Assembly: GCF_000423205.1 (NCBI RefSeq)
Contig: NZ_KE383990.1
Span: forward strand, 1,230-65,229
DNA from: Jonesia quinghaiensis DSM 15701
Lineage (GTDB): Bacteria; Actinomycetota; Actinomycetes; Actinomycetales; Cellulomonadaceae
Direction: 5' to 3'
Length of the DNA: 64,000 nt
The notes below the pieces were generated by a model. It saw nothing but the letters and a program-made list of their open reading frames with translations, did no database searches and was not told where the DNA came from. Positions 38,069 through 47,696 of this stretch are shown in pieces; within the stretch, counting starts at the first letter, position 1, and every line of letters begins with the position of its first letter. Both the position numbers and the translations under genes were made by a program.

Positions 38069-39034
38069 GTGACTCAGCTTCCCATTCCCGCGCATGCTCC
38101 CGTTATTGCTCTCACCCGTGGTGGCCACATCGAATCCGTCCACTACGGCAGCTACCTCGTGTTATCCCCAGATGGCACCACTGCATCTCAAGGCGGGGAC
38201 CCAAGCGCCTTAGTGTATGCCCGATCCTCGCTGAAACCACTGCAAACCATTGCACTCCTCACCGCAGGGTGGGCAGGAACACCACAACAGATCACACTGG
38301 CATCAGCCAGCCACTCCGGTGAACAACAACACCTAGACGTCACAACAACAACCCTGCATGATGCCGGGCTCACCATTGATGCCCTGCGCAACACCCCAGA
38401 CTTGCCGATGGGGGAGGAAAGCCGCAACGCGGCGCGGGCAGCAGGTGTAGAGCCCACATCACTAATGCAAAACTGCTCAGGAAAACACGCAGCAATGCTG
38501 GCAACATGCGTAGCCAACGGGTGGGACACAGAAACATACCTCAACGCTGACCACCCCCTGCAACAACACATCCGCGCAACCCTAGAAACACTGTGTGGGG
38601 AACAAGCAGCCGCAGTCACAACAGACGGTTGCGGTGCGCCACTATTTTTGTTCACCCTTCACGGGCTTGCCCAAGGCTTCCACACGATAGCCCGCACCGC
38701 GCACGACGAGCCAACCTCACCTCACGCCCAGGTGTACAAGGCGATTACTCGCCACCCAGAACTCCTGGGTGGAACTGGTCGCGATGTCACCGACATGATG
38801 CAAACATTCCCTGGCCTCATGACCAAAGACGGTGCAGAAGCCGTCCACGCTGGAGTGTTCGCAGATGGCAGCACATTTGCACTGAAAATCTCCGATGGCA
38901 CAAACCGCGGCCGAGTGTCCCTAGCGTTGCACCTCCTCAAAGGCATGGGCCACGACAACGACGCCCTCACAACCCGTCATCTCCCCACCGTGTTGGGACA
39001 CGGGCAACCAGTTGGAGAAATTATTGCTCTGTAA
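38069..39034 (+). CDS. L-asparaginase II family protein
   Basis: A 321-aa protein of the Rhizobium etli-type asparaginase family (distinct from the E. coli type), which hydrolyses asparagine to aspartate and ammonia. Recognisable parts are GGHIESVHYGSYLVL, YARSSLKPLQ with the Ser-Ser-Leu-Lys motif, NCSGKHAAML near residue 133 and TDGCGAPLFLFTL near 190. It has no signal peptide and is therefore cytosolic. The start is GTG 38069 with a weak Shine-Dalgarno. The aspartase upstream would use its product. Confidence 0.88.
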   Translation: MTQLPIPAHAPVIALTRGGHIESVHYGSYLVLSPDGTTASQGGDPSALVYARSSLKPLQTIALLTAGWAGTPQQITLASASHSGEQQHLDVTTTTLHDAGLTIDALRNTPDLPMGEESRNAARAAGVEPTSLMQNCSGKHAAMLATCVANGWDTETYLNADHPLQQHIRATLETLCGEQAAAVTTDGCGAPLFLFTLHGLAQGFHTIARTAHDEPTSPHAQVYKAITRHPELLGGTGRDVTDMMQTFPGLMTKDGAEAVHAGVFADGSTFALKISDGTNRGRVSLALHLLKGMGHDNDALTTRHLPTVLGHGQPVGEIIAL

Positions 39035-39084
39035 CGCGTATGTTCTGGCGTGCCGTGCAGGTCGCAGGTGCGTAGGCTGAACTC

Positions 39085-39600
39085 ATGGGTAAATTTGTCA
39101 AACTTGTCACTGTCAGTGGACTCCTCAAAGTCGCTGCCATCCACGTCATCTGGGCCAAAGGCTCCGCTTATCCTTTCGAGACCCGTGAGGAACTCGCCAC
39201 TACTGTTGTTGGTAGTTCGGACATGCCTGACGCTGATGCCTGCCACACCGTGGCAGGTCTCGCCGCGGCTGGGGCCGTCATCGCGGCGGCCAAACCGCGG
39301 AACGGCTTTATTCGATTCGCGAAAAAGTCAGTAGCTGCCGTTCTCCTGACCAGAGGCATAGCCGGCGGGCGCAAAGCCACCGAATGGCTCGGGCTACCAA
39401 CACCAAGCCAAGAATTCCTCGAAGCGGACACGTATCTGTACCGTCCCCTGTGCATCATTTTGGGGCTTGGCGTACTCAGTACTGCACACGGGCATAACTC
39501 ACATGGCGATAGCGAGCACCACAAACACCACGGTCACACTCACAAGAGCCGATGCGGTTCGTCACGTGGACGGAACCAAACCTCACGGTTTAAGGACTAA
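39085..39600 (+). CDS. DUF3995-like membrane protein with His-rich tail
   Basis: A 171-aa protein with about four hydrophobic segments. The start GLLKVAAIHVIWAKGSAYPF and the ELATTVVGSSDMPDADACHT segment resemble DUF3995, an uncharacterised actinobacterial family. The last 30 residues contain about ten histidines (HGHNSH, HHKHHGHTH) followed by a Cys, which suggests divalent metal binding. The function is unknown. The following 67-bp gap to the convergent peptidase gene holds only a weak 6-bp hairpin (39640-39657). Confidence 0.6.
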   Translation: MGKFVKLVTVSGLLKVAAIHVIWAKGSAYPFETREELATTVVGSSDMPDADACHTVAGLAAAGAVIAAAKPRNGFIRFAKKSVAAVLLTRGIAGGRKATEWLGLPTPSQEFLEADTYLYRPLCIILGLGVLSTAHGHNSHGDSEHHKHHGHTHKSRCGSSRGRNQTSRFKD

Positions 39601-39667
39601 CCGAGCCCGCTAGCACCGCCCAGGGGATGTTGACGTCTCGGCAAAGGGACGTTTGCCTAACTCGAGG

Positions 39668-40552
39668 TCAGAGTTGGTCTGCTGTAAAGGTGTTGCAAGC
39701 ATCGAAAGATCCTTGCTCGTAACCAGTCATAAACCATTGCTGACGTTGTTGCGAGGTGCCATGAGTAAAGGTGTGAGGGTCTGCTGACCCGGAGTGAGCT
39801 TCTTGGATCCTGTCGTCACCTACGGCAGCGGCAGCATCTAAGGCGTCAGTTAGTTGGTCACTGGTGATGGGGTTGAGGTAGGGGCGCCCAGTTTCCGGGT
39901 TGACGGTGGTTGCTGCGTTTCCTGCCCACATTCCTGCAAGACAGTCAGCCATGAGCTCAACACGCACTGAGTCGGACTCTGCGCCTTTGTCGTTGTCAGC
40001 GTCCCCGAGAACACCGGTGATGTGTTCAATGTGGTGCCCCACTTCGTGCGCAACAATGTACATTTGCGCAAGAGATCCCCCTGATGCGCCAAGCCCGGAC
40101 CGTAGAACCTCGTAAAACGAAACATCAATGTAGACCGTTTCGTCGGCAGGGCAGTAAAACGGACCAGTCGCTGACGTGGCACTACCACAACCAGTACTGA
40201 CTGCATCACTGAAACTCACCGCGCCAGGCCGCGTGTATTCCACCCCTGTTTGCTCAGGTAACTGGGTTTCCCAATACGCGTCAAGTGACGCGATGGTCCA
40301 TCCGTACCTGCACTCATCGTCAGTGTTGGCGAGATCTGCGGTGTCGCAACCAGTGAGATCACTGTCCTCATAGGTGCCGTTTCCAGTGCCGCTACCCAAC
40401 AGTGAGGCGAACTGAGTGAGGTCAACATTGAACAGTTGGCTGAGCAACACCAATGCGATCACACCGAGCCCGATGCCACCTCCTGCTACGGCTTTGCCGC
40501 TGCTGCGCCGCTTAACGCGAGATGAATCAAAATTGCCGTCCTGAAAGGTCAT
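39668..40552 (-). CDS. YpfJ-family neutral zinc metallopeptidase
   Basis: A 294-aa protein with one N-terminal membrane anchor (AGGGIGLGVIALVLLSQLF) and an extracytoplasmic peptidase domain. The zinc site is HEVGHH near residue 168 (VAHEVGHHIEH), and the downstream SVRVELMADCLAGMWAG helix supplies further conserved residues of the family. Family members are widespread but their substrates are unknown. It appears monocistronic. Confidence 0.88.
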   Translation of the reverse strand: MTFQDGNFDSSRVKRRSSGKAVAGGGIGLGVIALVLLSQLFNVDLTQFASLLGSGTGNGTYEDSDLTGCDTADLANTDDECRYGWTIASLDAYWETQLPEQTGVEYTRPGAVSFSDAVSTGCGSATSATGPFYCPADETVYIDVSFYEVLRSGLGASGGSLAQMYIVAHEVGHHIEHITGVLGDADNDKGAESDSVRVELMADCLAGMWAGNAATTVNPETGRPYLNPITSDQLTDALDAAAAVGDDRIQEAHSGSADPHTFTHGTSQQRQQWFMTGYEQGSFDACNTFTADQL

Positions 40553-40601
40553 ACCCGGAGAATACAGCGCAGCGTCACGTGTGACGCAGAGAGACCGAGG
40601 G

Positions 40602-41291
40602 TTACTCTCCCCGTGTGGGACGGTCGTGTAACACTCCCCGTGCTTCTAAAGCGTCCCCGGTTGATAGGGCGTGGCCAGTCGCTCTGAGGACGACAGGCAA
40701 GATAAGTCGAAGGGGCGTTGCTCGCACATGCCGCGCATGGAGCGCCTGACGGGTGGCGGCGAATAGTTCGAGCAGTAAGGGAATGGTTCGTAACGTCAAT
40801 GCGATGGTCAGCCCAACGACAAGGGCTGCGTGTTCACCGATGAGTCGACGTGTTGACTGGGTGAGAAGCGTGATGATGGTGGTGAGTGGGGTGGTTGCGG
40901 TGGTAGTTGTGGCGAAAAGAACACACGCAGCGATTCCGAGCGGTACAGCATAGGCAAGGGAAGAGTTCCCTGTGATCAGGTGGTATGCCGTGATTGGCGT
41001 CAGTGCAATGAGCAACGGCCACATTTTCGCTATTGTGCGCCAGCTGCTGCCAGACATCGTGAACCACCCCACCGCGGCGATGAAGGTCACTGTTGACACA
41101 AGTGGCGATCGAAAAAACCCCACGCACAAACCTGCCCCGAGTACAAGAAGGATCTTTAACCACACCGGGCTGCGATGCACGATGCTTGTGCCAGGTTGGT
41201 AGGAACCAATGATTGAGGGTGTAGCCCCTAACCGTTGCGCGGCTGGCATACGCCGGGCTATACGGACCGGTGCCGTGGACGTTTGTGTCAT
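40602..41291 (-). CDS. bioN: ECF transporter transmembrane subunit (BioN/EcfT)
   Basis: A 229-aa integral membrane protein with about five helices. The ECF-T signature regions are present: an ArgAlaThr-type coupling motif appears as LHARHVRATPLRL near residue 190, and an LEARGV segment (DALEARGVLHDRP) near 218. It overlaps the ATPase gene by 4 bp. With the BioM-like ATPase and BioY it makes a dedicated biotin importer. The start at 41291 is an ATG (MTQTSTAPV). Confidence 0.87.
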   Translation of the reverse strand: MTQTSTAPVRIARRMPAAQRLGATPSIIGSYQPGTSIVHRSPVWLKILLVLGAGLCVGFFRSPLVSTVTFIAAVGWFTMSGSSWRTIAKMWPLLIALTPITAYHLITGNSSLAYAVPLGIAACVLFATTTTATTPLTTIITLLTQSTRRLIGEHAALVVGLTIALTLRTIPLLLELFAATRQALHARHVRATPLRLILPVVLRATGHALSTGDALEARGVLHDRPTRGE

Positions 41292-41977
41292 AGGTCCGCC
41301 ATGAGCCTGCGGTATGCGCGAACAGCAGCGTGTGGTGCGCCATCAAAAATTACTGCACCGTCATGGATGACCAACGCACGATCCGCTGTGGTGGCATGCT
41401 CAAGGTCGTGTGTTGCGTAAATAATACGCTGGGGAAGGGACGCCAAAACGTCAATTATTCGGTTGCGCCACCGCAGGTCAAGGCGAGTTGTTGGTTCGTC
41501 ACACACGAGGATGTCCGGTTCAGCGGCGAGCACGCTCAGCAGAGCAACGATCTGTTTTTGCCCCCCGGACAGTGTTGCAACCGCCTGGTTGAGGGGGACA
41601 TTGAGCCCAATGTTGTCGAGAAACTGTTGGGCTGTAGCGCCCTTCTTGCGTGCGCCGCGGCGTTGAGCGGTGCGTCGTGACAAGTCGATGTCCTCACCAA
41701 CTGTGGGGAGGAGTAGTTGAGATTCTGGGTCGGGGAAGGTAAACGCAACACGTGCCCGCACATCCCGCCACGCGTCGATCGTGTCAAAGCCTTCAACGGT
41801 TACGTGGCCATAGGTTGGGCCGACAAGCCCGTTAAGGAGCTTGAGGAACGTCGATTTACCGCTGCCGTTTGCCCCCAGCACCACCACCCGCTGTTCAGTG
41901 AGGTCGAGGCTGAAAGGCTGAAGGATGCACCTCCCATCAACCTCAACACTCACATCACGGCACGTAATGATTCCCAT
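41288..41977 (-). CDS. bioM: ECF transporter ATPase (BioM-like)
   Basis: A 229-aa ABC ATPase. It has Walker A GANGSGKST near residues 35-43, a Q-loop in FPDPESQLLLPTV (typical of ECF ATPases), the signature TLSGGQKQI and Walker B ILVCDEPTTRLD, where the residue pattern is slightly unusual, with the switch histidine in YATHDLEHA. It lies 11 bp after bioY and overlaps bioN by 4 bp. It energises biotin uptake. Confidence 0.9.
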   Translation of the reverse strand: MGIITCRDVSVEVDGRCILQPFSLDLTEQRVVVLGANGSGKSTFLKLLNGLVGPTYGHVTVEGFDTIDAWRDVRARVAFTFPDPESQLLLPTVGEDIDLSRRTAQRRGARKKGATAQQFLDNIGLNVPLNQAVATLSGGQKQIVALLSVLAAEPDILVCDEPTTRLDLRWRNRIIDVLASLPQRIIYATHDLEHATTADRALVIHDGAVIFDGAPHAAVRAYRRLMADL

Positions 41978-41988
41978 CTGAACGCGGG

Positions 41989-42663
41989 TTAACGTAGCGT
42001 CCGCAGGACAGGGAATGCGCGCAAGACTGCGAGAGAAACGAGGACAGCGGTGGTGGTTTTGATGATGTCACCTGGAATGAAGATGAGGTCTGCGACAAGG
42101 GCATCTTGAAGGGGCATAGGCACGCGCAGGTGCATGCCAACGATCCCCAGCGCATGAATAGTGAGCAGTGAGATGAGGAGGCACACGGCAATTGTTGTTG
42201 CGGTGTGGAATGGTGCCAGGCGGCGCGCAGTTTCTGGCTGTGCCTGTTCAACAATCGCGCGCGTTGCGAGCAGTTTGCGGGTAGCCCACCCGATAGCAAA
42301 AGCAGCAACGGGGAAGGCAATAAGATAACCGGCTGTCGCCCCAACAAATGGAGCTAAACCTGAGTTACCGCCAGAGAACACGGGAAGCCCTGCTGCCCCA
42401 ATAGCGAGATATAACAACACAGCGAGGCCCCCGCGACGAGCACCAAGGACCAACCCGGCAAGCATGACACCAAAGGTCTGGAGAGTTATCGGTGCAGGAA
42501 CTCCGGCAACAGCAATCGCAGGGGTCAACGCGCATGCCACGATAATCGCCGCGAAGGTTGCAACAAGGGCAACATCTCTGCTGAGGTTGCGTTGCCCAGA
42601 GCGTTGGATTCTTTGGGAGGTGTCCTGCTCAGTGTGTGGTGATGCGGACTGCTGTGAACTCAT
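41989..42663 (-). CDS. bioY: Biotin ECF transporter substrate-binding subunit BioY
   Basis: A 224-aa membrane protein with six helices and the BioY hallmarks PITLQTFGVMLAGLVLGARRGG and GAAGLPVFSGGNSGLAPFVGATAGYL (given in parts: LPVFSGGNSGL, FVGATAGYL). It binds biotin with high affinity. AGGGGG precedes the ATG at 42663. It is the first gene of a bioYMN operon. I see no biotin synthesis gene in the window, so this could be a salvage system. Confidence 0.94.
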   Translation of the reverse strand: MSSQQSASPHTEQDTSQRIQRSGQRNLSRDVALVATFAAIIVACALTPAIAVAGVPAPITLQTFGVMLAGLVLGARRGGLAVLLYLAIGAAGLPVFSGGNSGLAPFVGATAGYLIAFPVAAFAIGWATRKLLATRAIVEQAQPETARRLAPFHTATTIAVCLLISLLTIHALGIVGMHLRVPMPLQDALVADLIFIPGDIIKTTTAVLVSLAVLRAFPVLRTLR

Positions 42664-42817
42664 TGTTCCCCCTACGGTGTGAGTGACCAGTCAGTGTGAC
42701 ATGGAGATATTCAACTGACCTGACAGTATCGGACCGGTAGAATTGAGCGCGTTTGTGTCTGCTATGAGGAATAGTGGGACGCTTTAGAGGAACCCTATAA
42801 ATGACGTAAGGACAACT

Positions 42818-44416
42818 GTGATCACAGCCACCGGTGTGGAACTGCGGATCGGCGCGAGGACGCTGCTGCATCCAACGAGCTTTCGGGTCGCCGGGGGTGA
42901 TCGAATTGGCCTAGTTGGGCGCAATGGTGCAGGTAAAACCACTCTCACTCGGGTACTTTCCGGTGAAGGTCAAGCGACAGCAGGATCAGTATCGCGGAGC
43001 GGGATTATTGGCTACTTGCCACAAGACCCCCGCCCGTCAGACCCCGCTACAAGCGCCCGTGATCACATTCTCTCGATCCGAGACGTGCACAAACTCCTAG
43101 CCCTCATGCAGAAAACCGAAGCAGACATGGCTTCGACAGACCTCAAAGTCATGGAGAAAGCACTAGACCGGTACCCAAAGTTAGAAGCTCGTTTTCAAGC
43201 CGTTGGCGGCTACGGCGCAGAAAGCGAAGCGATGCGCATCGCCTCGAACCTTGGGCTGGACAACGAGATGTTGTCCCACGGGTTGGGGGAACTATCTGGT
43301 GGTCAACGTCGCCGGGTGGAACTTGCCCGCATTTTGTTCTCCGGCGGCGAAACCCTGCTCCTCGACGAGCCGACCAACCACCTAGATGCTGACTCAATTG
43401 TGTGGCTTCGCGAGTACCTGCGTTCCTATGAAGGCGGGCTCATTGTCATCTCCCACGACAACGAGTTTATGCGCGCCATTGTGAACAAAGTGTTCTACCT
43501 CGACGCAACACGCGGCGTCATCGACCAATACAACATGGGGTGGGACGCCTACCTCAAGCAACGCGAAGACGACGAACGCCGCCGCCGCCGCGAGCGAGCA
43601 AACGCTGAGAAAAAAGCTGGAGCGCTCACTGCGCAAGCGCTGAAAATGAAAGCGAAAGCCAGCAAAGCTGTTGCTTCGCAAAACATGTTGAAGCGCGCGG
43701 AGCGCCTGATGGACGGCCTTGATGAGCAGCGCGTTTCCGATAAGGTAGCGAAACTGCGATTCCCCACACCGGCACCATGCGGCAAGGTGCCTCTGACCGC
43801 GTCTAACCTGTCCAAATCCTACGGCTCTCAAGAAGTGTTCATAGGTGTGGACCTCGCGATTGACCGAGGGTCACGCGTAGTAATCCTTGGATTCAATGGT
43901 GCAGGTAAAACGACACTGCTGCGGATTCTTGCTGGCGTTGAAAAACCAACTACCGGAACCGTCGATGCTGGCCATGGATTGAAGCTTGGCTACTATGCCC
44001 AGGAGCATGACACACTCGACCTGTCGATGACCGTTTTAGAGAACCTGCGTCACGCTGCACCAGACATGGCAGACACCCAAGTACGTTCCGTGTTGGGTTC
44101 TTTCCTCTTCTCCGGTGACGATGCAGACAAGCCTGCAAAGGTGTTGTCCGGTGGGGAAAAAACCAGGCTTGCGCTCGCAACTCTCGTGGTCTCATCCGCG
44201 AATGTGTTACTTCTTGACGAACCAACCAACAACCTCGACCCAGCCTCGCGAGCCGAAATCTTAGGTGCCTTGGCAACTTACGAAGGTGCCGTTGTTATGG
44301 TCACCCACGACGAAGGTGCAGTGGACGCACTCAACCCAGACCGGGTGCTTTTATTACCAGATGGCGACGAGGACCTCTGGGGCGAGGACTACCGAGAACT
44401 GGTGTCACTCGCTTAA
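42818..44416 (+). CDS. ABC-F family ATP-binding protein
   Basis: A 532-aa protein with two ABC domains and no membrane segments. Walker A motifs lie near 34-41 (GRNGAGKTT) and 357-365 (GFNGAGKTT), with LSGGQRRR and LSGGEKTR signatures. The basic linker between the domains (RRRRERANAEKKAGALTAQA) is typical of ABC-F translation factors, which act on the ribosome E site. It begins at GTG 42818 with AAGGA upstream. It could give antibiotic protection or be a housekeeping EttA/Uup-like factor; the sequence does not decide. A hairpin follows. Confidence 0.88.
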   Translation: MITATGVELRIGARTLLHPTSFRVAGGDRIGLVGRNGAGKTTLTRVLSGEGQATAGSVSRSGIIGYLPQDPRPSDPATSARDHILSIRDVHKLLALMQKTEADMASTDLKVMEKALDRYPKLEARFQAVGGYGAESEAMRIASNLGLDNEMLSHGLGELSGGQRRRVELARILFSGGETLLLDEPTNHLDADSIVWLREYLRSYEGGLIVISHDNEFMRAIVNKVFYLDATRGVIDQYNMGWDAYLKQREDDERRRRRERANAEKKAGALTAQALKMKAKASKAVASQNMLKRAERLMDGLDEQRVSDKVAKLRFPTPAPCGKVPLTASNLSKSYGSQEVFIGVDLAIDRGSRVVILGFNGAGKTTLLRILAGVEKPTTGTVDAGHGLKLGYYAQEHDTLDLSMTVLENLRHAAPDMADTQVRSVLGSFLFSGDDADKPAKVLSGGEKTRLALATLVVSSANVLLLDEPTNNLDPASRAEILGALATYEGAVVMVTHDEGAVDALNPDRVLLLPDGDEDLWGEDYRELVSLA

Positions 44417-44463
44417 ACACCGCGTCGAAAGAACAACAACGCAAAGCGAACTGGTGCACTGTC

Positions 44464-44498
44464 CTACGAGGACTCACTCAAAGAGTGAGTCCTCGTAG
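44464..44498. terminator. Hairpin terminator shared by the ABC-F gene and surf1 gene
   Basis: CTACGAGGACTCACTC (44464-44479) and GAGTGAGTCCTCGTAG (44483-44498) form a 16-bp perfect stem with a 3-nt loop. Its minus-strand reading supplies the last codons of the SURF1 gene (YEDSLFE and stop). No long T-run is present in either direction. Confidence 0.72.
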
Positions 44499-45442
44499 TC
44501 GTTATCGACCTGTCTCGTTTTACGCCGCGATGACGACTGCGCTGAGGCAGAGGCCTTCTCGTGTGAATCTTCGTTGAGCGCGGCGAAAGGGTTGTGAACC
44601 TCGCCGTGCGCTTCGCGTCGTTTTCGGCGGCGTTCCTTCACGATGAGCACAAAAAAACCTGCGCCAGCACCGATAGCAAAAACCCACCATTGCAGTGCGT
44701 AACTCAAATGCGAGCCAGGGGCCGTATCTGGAGCTGGTAACGCATTGATTGGCTCACTAGGCGCCGGAGTTTCGTCAGTGAGCGCACCGTAGATATTGGC
44801 GAAAGCAGGCGAGTTGGGCCAGTCATTGAGCCCGCCGTAGGCTGCTCCAGCGTCCAAGGCATCTGACACGGTAATCGCCTGGACCTGCCCGACTGGGGCA
44901 TCGCGTGTGCTAGGCGCTTCACTTTGCCGCAGGTGAACGGTCACGGTGATATCTCCTGGCGGGGGAGAGGGAATGCTTGAGGGGCGGACCGCATCGACGT
45001 CATACGGCACCCAACCCCGGTTAATCAGAAGGATGTTGCCGTCAGCTGTTTCAAAGGGAACCAGCACATGTACTGAGGGTGTGGAATTAATGGGGCGGTT
45101 TCTTAACAGTGCGGTTGCTTCAGGGACGTAGTGTCCAGTCACCGTCACAGGTGTCCACACCGCAGAGTCATCAAGGGTTTGTTGAGGTGAAGAGACGATG
45201 TCGTTCAGCGGCACCGGATCAGCTGAGTAGTTATTGTCAATGGTTGTGATGACCGCATCCTTGTTTTGGTAGCGGCTCCATTGCCACCTTCCAGCAGTAA
45301 TACACAACACAACGATGACAGCGACAGCAACAGCAATCCCTAACCACTGCAGGAGACTGCGCTCAGGCGCTGGGGAAGAAGGTGCGGTTGTGGGGGTGGT
45401 GCTCACAGGGCTGGTCTCCAAGGTGGGGTCCATTGGTCTCAT
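44474..45442 (-). CDS. SURF1-family cytochrome oxidase assembly protein
   Basis: A 322-aa protein with two membrane helices, near residues 32-52 (WLGIAVAVAVIVVLCITAG) and 242-262 (LSYALQWWVFAIGAGAGFFVL), flanking an extracytoplasmic domain. WQWSRYQNK after the first helix, RNRPINSTPSVHVLVPF and LLINRGWVP are SURF1 signatures. SURF1 helps heme A insertion into cytochrome aa3 oxidase, consistent with ctaA elsewhere in the window. The C-terminal tail is Ser/Arg-rich and its end is coded by the hairpin. Confidence 0.9.
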   Translation of the reverse strand: MRPMDPTLETSPVSTTPTTAPSSPAPERSLLQWLGIAVAVAVIVVLCITAGRWQWSRYQNKDAVITTIDNNYSADPVPLNDIVSSPQQTLDDSAVWTPVTVTGHYVPEATALLRNRPINSTPSVHVLVPFETADGNILLINRGWVPYDVDAVRPSSIPSPPPGDITVTVHLRQSEAPSTRDAPVGQVQAITVSDALDAGAAYGGLNDWPNSPAFANIYGALTDETPAPSEPINALPAPDTAPGSHLSYALQWWVFAIGAGAGFFVLIVKERRRKRREAHGEVHNPFAALNEDSHEKASASAQSSSRRKTRQVDNDYEDSLFE

Positions 45443-45469
45443 AAGCGGTGGAAACTCTCAGTGTGAAAA

Positions 45470-45715
45470 CTACTGAGGTGGATCAACTTGCTCGAGCTCG
45501 CTGACTGGAACAGTGTCTTTGAGGAAACCACGCAGAGATAAAAACCTGTCAAGGTGATCACGGTGGTCCTCGCAAGACAACCACACCTTACGGCGTTCAG
45601 GAGTGTGAATTTTGGGGTTGTTCCACAACAGTCCCCAGACGGCAGGTGCTTTACACCCTTTGCCTGAGCAGATGAGTTCCTGCACGGGATCGGCAATGCC
45701 GAGTAGATCAACCAC
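45470..45715 (-). CDS. Small Cys/His-rich actinobacterial protein (81 aa)
   Basis: An 81-aa protein from the GTG at 45715. CSGKGCKAPAVW near residue 16 and LSCEDHRDHLDRFLSLRGF near 47 give four Cys/His groups consistent with a zinc or iron site. Very similar small proteins are common in actinobacteria next to SURF1 or DUF3099 genes and have no established role. It starts 2 nt after the DUF3099 stop. A second overlapping reading frame (45439-45711) is a shadow lacking this cysteine pattern. Confidence 0.75.
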   Translation of the reverse strand: MVDLLGIADPVQELICSGKGCKAPAVWGLLWNNPKIHTPERRKVWLSCEDHRDHLDRFLSLRGFLKDTVPVSELEQVDPPQ

Positions 45716-45717
45716 AG

Positions 45718-46023
45718 TTACTGGTCCTTCTGATCGAGGGAAATGGTGGTGTCAGCGGCAGGCAACGCACGGTACTCCATGGGAGCCTCTTGACGCTGAC
45801 CGGTCCTGCGCCCAGAGTTACTGCTTACGACAGCAAAATAGGGAAGAAATATCGCGGCAGCGATTAAGGCCCACTGCACTGGCCCAGACACAAAGTATGC
45901 CGCGAGAAAGCAACCCAACCGAATAAGCATCTGAAGGGTGTACACGCGCATGCGTCGCCCCTGGTCCGCGCGGAGCGATTCCGGGGCTGAGGTAATGGAG
46001 GCCGCTGGGGGAGTCTTGGGCAC
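45718..46023 (-). CDS. DUF3099 membrane protein
   Basis: A 101-aa protein with two hydrophobic segments (LGCFLAAYFVSGPVQWALIAA and IFLPYFAVV) and RRMRVYTLQMLIRLGCF ahead of them, the pattern of the actinobacterial DUF3099 family. The function is unknown. It is the first gene of the small minus-strand operon that includes the 81-aa protein and SURF1, suggesting a respiratory or membrane role. Confidence 0.82.
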   Translation of the reverse strand: MPKTPPAASITSAPESLRADQGRRMRVYTLQMLIRLGCFLAAYFVSGPVQWALIAAAIFLPYFAVVSSNSGRRTGQRQEAPMEYRALPAADTTISLDQKDQ

Positions 46024-46105
46024 GCCTAGATTCTACGCTCTGAACCTGATTTGTAGGTTATCTCCAAACATCCTTGGGGTGTGGCAGGCGTTTCGTGTGC
46101 GGTGA

Positions 46106-46882
<777 letters not shown>

Positions 46883-46927
46883 CCTCTTTGCCTTCCTCTC
46901 GATACCCTTTTACACGAAAGAGAAACT

Positions 46928-47695
46928 ATGGCTCTGCTTGACGGCAAGAACATTCTTGTCACCGGTGTTCTCACCAACCACTCCATCGCGTTCCATGTTG
47001 CGCGTCTCGCACAACTTGAAGGAGCGAATGTCATCCTCACGTCCTTTGGGCGTCAGATGAAGCTCACCCAGGCTATTGCGAAGCGGCTTCCGCAACCAGC
47101 CCCGGTATTGCAACTCGATGTGACAGATAATGATGACCTCGCCGCGCTGAAAGATCGTGTTCTTGAACACGTTGATTCCCTTGATGGTGTGGTTCACTCC
47201 ATCGGCTTTGCCCCCCAAACGGTCATGGGTGGGAACTTCCTATCAGGGGAGTGGGCTGACGTGGCAACGGCGATGGAAGTTTCCGCATTTTCGTTGAAAT
47301 CATTGGCCGTAGCAGCCCAACCACTCATGTCAAATGGTGGTTCTGTTGTTGGCTTGACCTTCGATGCGAAGTTCGCTTGGCCTGTCTACGACTGGATGGG
47401 CGTAGCGAAAGCAGCCTTCGAGTCCACGGCACGCTACCTTGCTCGAGACCTCGGTCCGCAAGGAATCCGGGTTAACCTCGTATCAGCAGGTCCGATCCGC
47501 ACCACTGCCGCGAAGTCCATTCCGGGCTTTGAGCAGATGGAAGGGAACTGGCCCCAGCGAGCACCGCTCGGTTGGGACCAGAGCAACCCGGAACCCACCG
47601 CCCGTGCGGTAGCAGCATTGCTGTCAGATTGGTTCCCGGCCACCACAGGTGAGATCGTGCATGTAGACGGTGGAGTCCACGCGATGGGACAGTAG
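46928..47695 (+). CDS. fabI: Enoyl-ACP reductase (FabI/InhA type)
   Basis: A 255-aa NADH-dependent reductase for the last step of each fatty-acid elongation cycle. It has the InhA/FabI features KNILVTGVLTNHSIAFHVA at the cofactor loop, LDVTDND, SIGFAPQ near residue 94 and the Tyr-x6-Lys catalytic pair in YDWMGVAK. It lies 45 bp after fabG and is probably cotranscribed. It is the isoniazid/triclosan-target family; no resistance change is inferred. Confidence 0.94.
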   Translation: MALLDGKNILVTGVLTNHSIAFHVARLAQLEGANVILTSFGRQMKLTQAIAKRLPQPAPVLQLDVTDNDDLAALKDRVLEHVDSLDGVVHSIGFAPQTVMGGNFLSGEWADVATAMEVSAFSLKSLAVAAQPLMSNGGSVVGLTFDAKFAWPVYDWMGVAKAAFESTARYLARDLGPQGIRVNLVSAGPIRTTAAKSIPGFEQMEGNWPQRAPLGWDQSNPEPTARAVAALLSDWFPATTGEIVHVDGGVHAMGQ

Positions 47696-47696
47696 T

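Noticed and set aside
45439-45711. A 90-aa minus-strand frame overlapping the 81-aa Cys/His protein
   Set aside because: Of the two overlapping frames only 45470-45715 has the paired CxxxxC and CxxH patterns and tight spacing to DUF3099.
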